Notes under the pieces: model-generated | Database searches by the model: none | What the model was told of the DNA's origin: nothing | Seen by the model: the letters and a program-made list of their open reading frames with translations, nothing else | NCBI RefSeq assembly: GCF_002865645.1 | Contig: NW_020194643.1 | Coordinates: 248,001 to 312,000, forward strand | Origin: Hyaloscypha bicolor E | Lineage: Eukaryota > Ascomycota > Leotiomycetes > Helotiales > Hyaloscyphaceae | Reading direction: 5' to 3' | DNA: 64,000 nt | Part shown: positions 26,301 to 34,625 of the stretch, in pieces | Numbering within the stretch: position 1 is the first letter of the stretch | Layout: each line of letters starts with the position of its first letter | Position numbers and translations under genes: made by a program

Positions 26301-27870
26301 TAAATTATTAGAAAAAGGTTTAGGATTAAGAAAGATTTATTATAAATAGACTAGTTATAAATATCTTAAATAAATAAACTTTAATTCTTATAAATTTCTA
26401 ATTTCTAAAATAAGAATATTAAATACTAGCTTTATTTAGGACTTAATAAAGAATTAGCTAATACTTTCCGAAATCCGCTTATTTCTTAATAGAATATAAT
26501 TATATTATAATAATATTAGTATTAAAAATATTAAGAAAAATAAATAAAGAATTTATAATAGCTATATATATCTTATAAAAGGCCCGAATTTCTAAAGTTA
26601 GATCCTAAATAGCTATAAGTATTATATTATTAGTATTTAAAATACTAGTAATAAATTACTTAGTAATCTTAATAATAAGCTTAGTAATAAGATTAATATC
26701 TTAAAAATAAATATTATAATATTTTTTTAAGAAATTAGTAAGTATTTAAATATATTAGAAAAAACTTATTTTTAAAATACTAATTTAAGTAATATTATTA
26801 TTTGCCTTATTAAAATAGGAAAAAGAATTCTAAAGCTTATTAGTATTTTTCTAATCTTTAAAAACCTAATTAATAGTATTATTCTTATTAATATAATATT
26901 ATTTAGAATATATTTTAAGAAATTTCTTAAAGATTATAATAGTATTTTCCTAGAACTAGTAAGCCTCTAATAAGTAATAAGAAATCTGAAATTATATTAG
27001 TTTTAATAAATATTAAAATTAAAGAACTTACTAATATATAAGATTTAGAACCCTTATTATAATAGTTATAATTTTTCTTATTAGGTATTATAATATATAA
27101 AATAAAGAAATTAATAAGTAAATACTTGAAATATTTCAAGTATTTACTAGTAATAGGAAAGAAAGCTATAAGATTACTTTTATATTTATTATTATAAAGG
27201 CAAATAATAAAGCTAGAAGAAAATATTATAGAATTAATTAAAAATAATTAAAGAAGGCTTAGAGAAAAATAAAAAAAGAGGCTAAAAAATAATAATAAAA
27301 AAGTTATTATATATATAATTATTAGAAAGGAAAAGAGTATATAGTAATATAAAAAGGTTCTTTTATAGAGATAAAGAACTATCTGAATTAACTACTAGTT
27401 TTTATACTAGTTCTAATTAGAAACTAGTATAACTAATTAATATATATTTCCAGGAACCTATAAATAATTTCTAGGATCTCAGAAATATTTATATAAATTT
27501 CTTATATAAATATTTATTAAATTCTTTCTATATAGCTATTTAGATTATTCTAATACGAGATCTAATAAGTAGTATTAATTTTATAGAATAGTACCTTAGT
27601 ATTTTAGATTAAGCTAATTAGAATACTCAGATTCTAAATAAAATTATAATTACTAGCTAGCCCTTATATCTGGGGTATAATTACCTTTCTTTTTCACTTA
27701 CTTAGCCCTAATCTAATTAGATAATTTTTATATCTATTATCTAGATTATATTAGTAAAACTATTTCCTAAGATACTAGAAGTTTATATTAAATAAATAAA
27801 TAATTAATTAAATATTTACTAGAATAAATTAATAGATCTTAGGAACAAGATCCTAGAAAAGAGATATAAT
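20369..27870 (+). pseudogene. Ty3/gypsy unit B internal region (gag-pol remnant)
   Basis: 7.5 kb, colinear with the complete copy at 34626-41857 except for a 260-bp solo LTR. RT region about 22790-23120, integrase about 24490-25100, chromodomain-like end about 25660-25830. RIP has removed nearly all CA/TG and turned CAA/CAG/TGG codons into stops. The tail after the chromodomain includes a 70-codon antisense frame (26927-27139) also open in the other two copies, and a palindrome AATACTTGAAATATTTCAAG at about 27121. The end segment 27667-27870 is repeated after LTR3. Confidence 0.75.
25980..26239. mobile_element. Solo LTR (260 bp) inside unit B
   Basis: Absent from the same place in the two sister copies (18645 and 40232). 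Flanked by 5-bp duplications TCTAG (25975-25979 and 26240-26244). Ends TATTAC...GTAATA look like a RIP-altered TGTTAC...GTAACA, the TG...CA form of a retroviral-type LTR. It is visibly less AT-rich than its surroundings and still has CA/TG dinucleotides. The parent family is not present elsewhere in the window. Confidence 0.65.
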
Positions 27871-28168
27871 TATAATATATATAGGATTATATATAACTTA
27901 AGGGCATATAATAAACGTCGGATATTATAAATATTAATTAGAAAGATTAGTAGCCCTTTAATATCCTAATTAATTACTATTTATATTATATATATTAGGC
28001 TTATAAATTACTAATTATATATATACTATTAAGGCCTCCTATTTAGAGGGGGCTTCCCTGAACCTTATAGGAGAGACAGAGATTAGTTCTATACTAAATT
28101 TAATACTATAGTTTTATAATTCACTAATTTATTCTATTATTTTATTACCTACTAATAAATACCTTATA
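27871..28168 (+). repeat. LTR3 of the Ty3/gypsy array
   Basis: 298 bp. After its end (ACCTTATA) the sequence does not leave the element but repeats the 3' internal segment beginning TATCTGGGGTATAAT. Confidence 0.85.
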
Positions 28169-28374
28169 TATATCTGGGGTATAATTATTCTTTCTTCTCG
28201 CTTATTTAGCTCTAATTTAATTAGACGATTTTTATGTCTATTATTTAGATTATATTAGTAAAATTACTTCCTAAGATACTAGAAGTTTACCTTAATTAAA
28301 TAAATAATTAATTAAATATTTACTAGAATAGATTAATAAATCTTGGGAATAAGATCCTAGAAAGAGGATATAGT
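28169..28374 (+). repeat. Duplicated 3' internal segment between LTR3 and LTR4
   Basis: 206 bp closely similar to 27667-27870, the last internal segment before LTR3. The join lies at a short shared CTTATA/CCTTATA sequence. It points to template switching during reverse transcription or to unequal recombination. Confidence 0.75.
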
Positions 28375-28672
28375 TATAATATATATAGGGTCGCACGTGA
28401 CTTAAGAGTATATAATAAACCTCGGATATTACAAGTATTAATTAGGGAGATTAGAGGCCCTTTAACTTTATAACTAATTACTATTTATATTATAAGTATT
28501 AGGCTTATAAATTACTAATTATATATATGTTATTAGGGCCTCCTATTTAAAGGGGGCTTCTCTGGACCTTATAGGAGGAATAGAGATTAGTTCTATACTA
28601 AATTTAATACTATGGTTTCATAACTTACTAATTTATTCTATTATCTTATTACTTACTAATAAATACCTTATA
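28375..28672 (+). repeat. LTR4 of the Ty3/gypsy array (outer 3' LTR)
   Basis: 298 bp, followed by the target duplication AATAC at 28673-28677 and the continuation of the pogo transposase gene. It keeps GGGTCGCACGTGAC near its start, so it is less mutated there than LTR1-3. Confidence 0.85.
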
Positions 28673-28677
28673 AATAC

Positions 28678-29297
28678 TTCTTAACTTACTTAGAGTTCTA
28701 TAGAAAATAAAGAAGTATAAAGAGCTTTTAAAGTATCTATAAACTCTAATTCCTCTTCTATAATACTCTTTATTAATTTTACTTTCTTCTCTTGGTTTTA
28801 CTACCCTACTATCCCGTACTCCTATTTATAAAGACTAGGCAGATTAGCCTATACTATTAATATTATATATATGAAAACGAGGTATTAATTATATTAAAAA
28901 TCATATAATATAATTAATAAATAGTATACCTATTACTTCTTTGGTTTTACGTATATAAGAGAAGGTAGAAGCGGTATTAGAGAGGTTAATTTTAGCTAGT
29001 ACTCTTGCTAGATAAAGGGTACTAGATCTGGGCCTTGCGGAGAAAAAGTATTTAGCTAGAAAAGAAGGAGCTAGTAAGATTATTCAGAAATATAGGGAGA
29101 TTACTATAGAGCAAGGAAGAAATAATATTGAGGCAGATAATGAGGATAAAGCTCGGATAGTTAATATAAGGCATGCTAGGCTAAGTAAGCCTTGGAGAAA
29201 TAAGTATAAAAAAATAATATAAAGGTTTGAAGCTAATTACTAGAACGTAATTAATTGGAAAATGAAGGCTACTGATTACGATTTATGGGAAAAATAG
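28678..29297 (+). pseudogene. Pogo/Fot1-type transposase, C-terminal part
   Basis: Continuation of the frame broken at 7578. Removal of the array plus one AATAC restores phase across LIL-LNLLRVL. The C-terminal section is only mildly mutated and reads as a charged, coiled-coil-like tail (GLAEKKYLARKEGASKIIQK, then YREITIEQGRNNIEADNEDK and RLSKPWRNKYKKI), ending at TAG 29295-29297, 43 bp before the right TIR. Tails of this kind are usual in fungal pogo-like transposases. Confidence 0.7.
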
Positions 29298-29340
29298 GGG
29301 TTGTGGTGGGCTAAAACTCCATGGTTCTATGTATATAGGG

Positions 29341-29430
29341 AAAAATTTGCGTATTGCTGGTTTTTACGTATTGCCCTCCCTCACCTGGTAAGCGTGCTAA
29401 GCGAGAACCAGGTGAGCCCGGCCGAACGAG
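29341..29430 (-). repeat. Right TIR of the pogo-type element
   Basis: 90 bp, a perfect complement of 6326-6415 by eye, followed by the duplicated TA at 29431-29432 and by host phosphatase sequence. Confidence 0.92.
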
Positions 29431-30140
29431 TACACTCTCTCTGGTGTAATAGGCGCCACAAACACTGCGGTGGAGCGCGGAATCCCAGAAATAGCAATTT
29501 CCGCCGGCTACGGGGTCTGAACTTCATGCTACCAAACAAACGTAACCACTGCAGCTGGTCTCAAAGATTCCGCCACCTACACGGGCGGGGTGGCGGCCAA
29601 TCTCTCACAACAACTCATCACCAATGCCAAAAGCGGTGCTATCCTCCATCTAGCCTATGGCGTGAGCGTGGACATGCCGCTCATCACCTCCGTTACCAGG
29701 AACTCGTGCACAAACCAACCATTCATCCACGCACACCTCACAGGCGGCGCAGACGTCGACAGCGCAGCGTACAACGCCACAATAGGCTCTCCGCCTGTGT
29801 CAATGTCACCCCAGCAGGCACAAATCAATGCATCAACGGCGACTGCTCCTTGCCATGCGAGATCACCATTTTGTCCTTGGATACCAGTCTTCAGTCTCGG
29901 TCTTCACAGTCGAATACGATGCACCGTGTAATACCATTCTTCTTCCGACGTGCGGGTTTTGCTGGAGCAGCTGGTGCAGTACGCTAATTTTTCGAGGCTG
30001 GTTGGAGGCTCGAATGGGACGACGACTGTGTTCGGGATTCGATGAGTGGTGGGAATGGGACTGTGACGACGAGCCTACGCCGAGTGTGACGTATACGAGC
30101 CCGAGCGCCAATTCTGCTGGGTTTGCTGAGGTGCGGTGAG
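29431..30140 (+). pseudogene. SurE-like phosphatase, piece 3 of 3 (C-terminal)
   Basis: The host gene resumes: YTLSGVIGATNTAVERGIPE, IAISAGYGV, then a TGA stop (29559-29561) where a CGA is likely ancestral. Further on: YTGGVAANLSQQLITNAKSG, YGVSVDMPLITSVT, FIHAHLTGGADVDSAAYNAT. At least two frame changes follow (CVNVTPAGTNQCINGDCSLP in one frame, then SSVSVFTVEYDAP in another), and DVRVLLEQLVQYANFSRLVG ends the recognisable part near 30020-30140. The region has normal base composition, but the stop and frameshifts show free decay after the insertions. Confidence 0.8.
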
Positions 30141-31467
30141 TTGCGCCAGCGCCGGCGTTGGTGTTGCTGTTGTGTTGTATATTTGGGTCGTGTAAGGAGG
30201 GATTGTGTTTTGGTGTTTGGATGACTTGAGAACGAAAAGTAGGAGATAGAAGATGAGTTGTATATCGCCTTGTAGATAGACTGTGCAAGACTTGAACTTC
30301 ATAAAAGTTACAATGCCATGCCTCTTTGTCGTTGCGCTGCGTAGTGACTGGCTTGAAGCGTTGGCAAGCCAGTAGACAGCCCCTTTCCCCTCGCTTAAAG
30401 TTTTAGGGGCTCATGGGGCTCATGCTCTCTCTCGAATTCCAAGTACATGTATTTCAATCAGCGCATTTTCTACCAACAAAATTTTATGGCGCTATTGCCG
30501 AGGCCCTACGCACTTTTCTACCACTTCATCCTTGCGCAAACCAAAAATCTCCAAGAAGCTCACGTTAACATCCTCTCAGAAAAACACTCAATGCAGCGGA
30601 AGCGAGACTTGATCTCGTGACCAGCGCAACCTGGTGAATCAGGACAATAAGGATTCACCAGTTGTACGGGGCAGTAGGCGTGAGCATTGTGCTGAATCCT
30701 CCTGAAGTAAGTCCTATCAAGGAAATTATGGGCGTTCGGCCAACAGGTTTATGTGTTGCTGCGTTTCCTTTCAGCTTTAGACGGATTCTGGGCTGGCTTG
30801 CAGTTGGCTCGATGCGAAAGGTATGAGCATGTGAAGCATCGGCGGAAAGCGGGTGCGTGGCGGAGACGAAGGCATCTGCCAGCTGGCGATGTGAGAAGAA
30901 GTGAGAAGGAAAGGGGGGAAAACCAAAAGTGAGCTCCTCTATTTCCTTAAATCAGCGCATATCATAGGACTAGTGCAGGGAAGGCCTCGGCAGCCTATTT
31001 CAAATACTGTTACTTTGCTAGTCACACTAACTAAGCTTTGTTATAGGAGATACTCTAGTTCACCTCTCAATATTCTCTAGGTCGTTATCTTTCGCGACCT
31101 GTTTTTGGACGTATTGTCGCACGAGTAAGTGGAGTATTATACGATGTCACTTGCAACCGCTCCTTCGCATGTTGATGAGACCCTCCACTTTTCTTTACTT
31201 GCTCATTGAGGAAGCACTTTCCGCGTTGGCCACCTCTCGATCGTACTTGCTGTGGCGGAGTTCAATCCTTCCTTGACATGATATGTGGCTCTCACTAGAA
31301 GGAAAAGAACGAGTGTGCCCCTATGAGGTAGAATTTTGATAGTACGACCTTCCTTACTTGATCCCAAGAACATGCTCGCTAAGGGATCGGACGTTGTCCT
31401 CGCCTTTCCATACCCATGTCACCTTCTCAGAGAAGTGAACACACTAACCAAGTCCAGCTCCAGCGAG
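30141..31467. other. Intergenic region, no gene recognised
   Basis: About 1.3 kb of non-RIP sequence between the decayed phosphatase (+) and the BTB gene (-), the two being convergent. Open frames here are short and I recognise none. It should contain the 3' flanks of both genes. No tRNA, tandem repeat or TIR was seen. Confidence 0.4.
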
Positions 31468-32292
31468 TTATCTAATCCTCGGCAGCATATGCTTGAAAAG
31501 ATCCGGCACAAATGCGCCTCCCTCTTCAATCAGATCCGTAAATGCTTTGCTTTTCGACATCGCGTCCACATTGGCAGCAATATATCGGCAAATCAGTTTC
31601 CTCAGGTCATCGATTCCAGTTTCCAGATGGGGAGTCTCGGAGTATCCGTAGCGCGCAAGCTCAACGATGTCAGGAACCTCTTCCACATCAAGTTTAAGCA
31701 TATTGAGGTTCTCGTGTAGTTTGTAAAGCGTCAGGACTTTCAAGCTTTCTACGCCCCATTTGTCGGCTAGGACATAGAGTGACGTGTGACTGAGCAGGGA
31801 CTCGAAGATGTGGTATCGGGATCCTTTGATCATTACAGGATGGCAGGAATCTGCAAACTTGGATCGAGGTTGGAGGAGAGGATATGTGAGAGACTTGAAG
31901 GGCGTATACGTTGTCTCTTGTGGAGTCAGATCATGCTTGAATCCTTTCTTCTTGACAGTCTTCTTGGTAGACGAAGAGCCCCAATCAAATTCGATATCCT
32001 GGGCGCCTGGCTGAATGTCTACAGGTACCTCCTCCCTTTGATTGTTGACAGCTTGATTGATCACAACCATCTGTGGCACCGAATAGTCTCCCGTGTAGGC
32101 AAATTGTGCGAATCGAACGAAAGTTTTTTCGTCGACGTCTTTCCAAGAAGCCAGACCGTTCATGCTTTCTGACATCTTCCCTCGCATCAATATATTCAAC
32201 GCAGCGGACTGATTTGCGATTGCTTCTTCATGTACTGCAATCTCAATTTCATCCGGTCCAATGAGGAATTTGAAAGGGCGAGAAAGTAGCAT
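31468..32292 (-). CDS. BTB/POZ domain protein
   Basis: Open frame on the complement; ATG at 32292 gives about 274 residues starting MLLSRPFKFLIGPDEIEIAV. The first ~90 residues have the BTB/POZ pattern of fungal single-domain proteins: FLIGPDEIEIAVHEEAIANQ, ALNILMRGKMSESM, then DEKTFVRFAQFAYTGDYSVP. A basic linker (SSSTKKTVKKKGFKHD) and a helical C-terminal half follow (YVLADKWGVESLKVLTLYKL). BTB domains mediate dimerisation and Cullin-3 adaptor roles, but no partner is suggested here. The frame stays open upstream to 32496, but residues before this ATG come from a dispersed repeat and a tyrosinase fragment, so I prefer 32292 as the start. A transcript starting farther upstream could make the longer chimera. 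Confidence 0.7.
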   Translation of the reverse strand: MLLSRPFKFLIGPDEIEIAVHEEAIANQSAALNILMRGKMSESMNGLASWKDVDEKTFVRFAQFAYTGDYSVPQMVVINQAVNNQREEVPVDIQPGAQDIEFDWGSSSTKKTVKKKGFKHDLTPQETTYTPFKSLTYPLLQPRSKFADSCHPVMIKGSRYHIFESLLSHTSLYVLADKWGVESLKVLTLYKLHENLNMLKLDVEEVPDIVELARYGYSETPHLETGIDDLRKLICRYIAANVDAMSKSKAFTDLIEEGGAFVPDLFKHMLPRIR

Positions 32293-32300
32293 TCTGAGTA

Positions 32301-32422
32301 GCTTAGTGGATGTTCGGTAAAGGTGCATGTAAACCAGGCAACATTTAGACCTTCTTGCATAAACAGGGAGTCTTGCTGGAGCGGGCCGTCGGCTTAAAGA
32401 AAAGCCCGAGTTACATTGCATA
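32301..32422. repeat. Short dispersed repeat, copy 1 (between BTB gene and tyrosinase remnant)
   Basis: About 120 bp matching 49861-49987: GGTGCATGT, AAACCAGGCAACATTT, GACCTTCTTGCAT and AAAAGCCCGAGTTACATTGC are shared with scattered differences. Its ends resemble a weak inverted repeat (TGCATGTAAACC and the complement of AGTTACATTGCA). It is translated within the upstream-extended BTB frame. Probably a tiny non-autonomous element. Confidence 0.6.
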
Positions 32423-33113
32423 CTCCGGATCTGGTCCCAATGGAAGCCTCCCTTGGGGTCGTTAGGAAATTCGAACTGGTAGAGGGGATTGTCCATCGGT
32501 TCATAGTCCGTCTTTCCAGGACGCCGAACATTGAGTCATGAGGACGACTGGGATCCCGTACGTGTGCTGCTCTTGGTCGACCAACTTTTCACGGGGCAGC
32601 AAAGAGTGAAAATACGGGATACGGAATTTTGGCAGAACGGTATGCTCCTGGCCTAACACTTTAGCAATCTCCGCTGCGTGTAAGTACAAGGCTTGCTACA
32701 TCAATCTCGTTAGTTTCTCTATTTTAGGAGTCCTAAGTAATTCATACCTCGAATTGTGCAAGATAAACGCGGTGCCACGTGGGAAATAGGACGGAACCAT
32801 AGGCACAGTAACCTGCCCCACGTTTGTTCAGGGGCTCCCCTGTTGGCGTGTATGGGACATTTTCGACTCCGTCCCAGGGCCGGTACGGTTGACTGTAGAT
32901 ATCAGAAATTTCATATTAGGAGAATGGCTGGGACAAGATGTCATCCTTCGTGAAAGCTTCAAGAGCCAGAAAGTACAAGTTGGCTAGGTCGGCAACCGCC
33001 AGGAAATCATCGATCTTCAGGCGTAGCGCTTGGATGCTGCCATCTGTTGGAATCAGACCAATGGCCAAACACTTATCTTGGGCAGCCTGTAGTGCGACCG
33101 TGTCGACAGACAT
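32423..33113 (-). pseudogene. Tyrosinase (type-3 copper oxidase), truncated and mutated
   Basis: On the complement, ATG at 33113 starts MSVDTVALQAAQDKCLAIGL, then LANLYFLALEAFTKDDILS, an in-frame TAA (32916-32918), and YSQPYRPWDGVENVPYTPTG, GYCAYGSVLFPTWHRVYLAQ. A ~50-bp intron with GT...AG ends precedes ALYLHAAEIAKVLGQE, FRIPYFHSLLPREK and YGIPVVL. A frameshift near 32545 leads into KTDYEPMDNPLYQFEFPND, and the gene ends at the dispersed repeat. CuA should have three His: the first (IHG) is Tyr at 32895-32897, the second (GYCxH) is Tyr at 32799-32801, and only the third (FPTWHR) remains. Both losses are CAC/CAT to TAC/TAT, the RIP direction. The CuB half is absent. Tyrosinases oxidise phenols in melanin synthesis; this copy cannot. 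Confidence 0.78.
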
Positions 33114-34327
33114 GGTGAGGCTCTTTTTGAATTACTGGCAACGAGACTGAACGCTTGACCAAAAGTTTCTTGAGAAGATTTGACAAAGTGAAGATTGGAA
33201 GTATCCTGATAGAAAAAGGACCGTTGTATCGAAGGAGTCAAGGAGGTCTCACATATAGATATCTTTTCAGCCATCTCCTGCAGGAATTGCTGTTGTCCGA
33301 TATCACAGGTTCGGTAAACCGACCCCTTCCCTCAGGTTTTCCCACGACCTGTTCATCTTTCGACCATATACTGCACGTCATATCCTGGAACAATTGCACG
33401 GAAAGCTCTAGGTGTGGCGAGACTTCTGGTTTAGAGTGACGATTCTCCCTGCATTTCAGCCCTTCGTGCCCCGCAAGAAGCCCCGTGACAGCCGGTGGAG
33501 ATAGGCTTATGTAGAGGGATGAGAAACAGAGGTAGAGGCTGAAGAATGTGGTTTTGGTTCGTTCCAATCGTCTCCAGACACTCGCCGCCGCCGCCAAGTG
33601 GACACCAGAATTGCCGTCGCCCAAAAGCCCGTATGAACTCCTACAAGAATGTGGTAAAGGAGTGCCTCCGATCTCTGTTCAAGTCAACAATCCCGTCCAT
33701 GTATGTCGGCGGCCGCAATACGAGGAGACGAACCAACAACGCCAAGGTGCGGGCTGAAAGCGCCTCCGATTCTGGACGCCTATCGAACAGTGTGACGGAC
33801 GTCGTGTTTTGCATGTCCGCACATACTTGTACAAGCTGAGGGTGATCAACTTTTCCACGTCAATGCTCGTCCCACTAATCTGCACGGAAGGTGCGGGACA
33901 TCCCGAAAAAGCTTGCCCAGCAGCCCAACCCCGCATTCGGAACCCTCGAAAGAGCTGATGTCGCATTTCAGCTGGCTGCCGCTGACCGAATAGGTAGTTG
34001 AGCTGGCATGTTTGGCGTCTCCACCTGGCCTGAGGTCAAACAGGCCACGGTAATTGCCGTAGCCGGATCCATCTAGCCAGCCGGAATCAGAGAGGCAGGC
34101 AGCCCAGCTGGCCGGTTGCAGGGGGCTCACCAGGGGTGTCAAACTGGCCACGGTAATTGCCCTGGCCGGATTCATTTGGCCAGCCGGAATTAGACCCGCT
34201 AGCTAATAATGTAATATATAATTAAAACTATTTTCAAAACGTTTCCTGGCTAGTTTAGCTTATTTAGCACATTTAGCCTATTAACTAGCTAGTTTCTTAA
34301 AAATAAGCTAAAGCACATCTTGCTTTT
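33114..34327. other. Intergenic region with a 57-bp direct repeat
   Basis: No gene recognised. Two direct copies of a 57-bp sequence lie at 34035-34091 and 34138-34194 (GTCAAAC.GGCCACGGTAATT core, then a near-palindromic CTGGCCGGATTCATTTGGCCAG in copy 2). Minus-strand frames of about 95-130 codons cross the region but match nothing I know. From about 34195 the DNA turns AT-rich with short reiterated TTTAGC words, up to the retroelement target CTTTT at 34323-34327. Confidence 0.45.
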
Positions 34328-34625
34328 TGTGATGTGTACAGGGTCGCACGTGACTTAAGGGCATGTGACGAACCTCGGATGTCGCGGGTATTAATCAGGG
34401 AGATCGGCGGCCCTTTGATATCCCAACCAACCACTGTTTATATCATATACATTAGGCTTATAAATTACTAATTATATATATACTATTGGGGCCTCCTATT
34501 TAGAGGGGGCTTCCCTGGACCTTATAGGAGGGACAGAGATTAGTTCTATACTAAATTTAATACTGTGGTTTCATAATATACTAATTCATTCTATTATCTT
34601 ATTACCTACTAATAAACACCTTATA
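34328..34625 (+). repeat. 5' LTR of copy C
   Basis: 298 bp, TGTGATG...ACCTTATA. Low RIP damage compared with the other five LTRs of this family in the window. Internal sequence begins AGCTAATCTCTCTACC. Confidence 0.9.

Larger units (their letters stand above)
7579..28672 (+). mobile_element. Tandem Ty3/gypsy chromovirus array (two units, four LTRs) inserted in the pogo transposase gene
   Basis: The block is bounded by 5-bp duplications AATAC (7574-7578 and 28673-28677), so it entered as, or grew from, a single retrotransposon insertion. Order: LTR1 7579-7876, unit A, LTR2 20071-20368, unit B, LTR3 27871-28168, a 206-bp repeat of the 3' internal end, LTR4 28375-28672. All four LTRs are 298 bp. 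Units A and B share the middle LTR, as expected from LTR-LTR recombination. Unit A contains a Helitron (8260-13401), and unit B a solo LTR (25980-26239). All coding is on the plus strand and RIP-destroyed. The same family occurs once more, complete, at 34328-42155. Confidence 0.85.
6326..29430. mobile_element. Pogo/Fot1-type DNA transposon (2.0 kb) expanded to 23.1 kb by nested insertions
   Basis: Perfect 90-bp inverted repeats at 6326-6415 and 29341-29430 (starting CTCGTTCGGCCGGGCTCACC) are flanked by duplicated TA (6324-6325 and 29431-29432). Removal rejoins the phosphatase frame as GSFLY-TLSGVIGATN. Without the nested chromovirus array the element is about 2006 bp, a normal size for Fot1/pogo-like fungal elements, and contains one transposase gene (6453-7578 plus 28678-29297). 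The TIRs themselves escaped RIP, while the coding part is heavily RIP-mutated. The array 7579-28672 lies inside its transposase gene. Confidence 0.9.

Noticed and set aside
29301..29987. 228-codon plus-strand open frame across the pogo TIR and phosphatase piece 3
   Set aside because: It crosses a transposon boundary and is in a different frame from the recognisable phosphatase sequence; its composition is not protein-like.
33238..34175. Minus-strand frames of 95-128 codons as a gene upstream of tyrosinase
   Set aside because: No recognisable motif, overlapping in several frames, and one of them is built on the 57-bp direct repeat.
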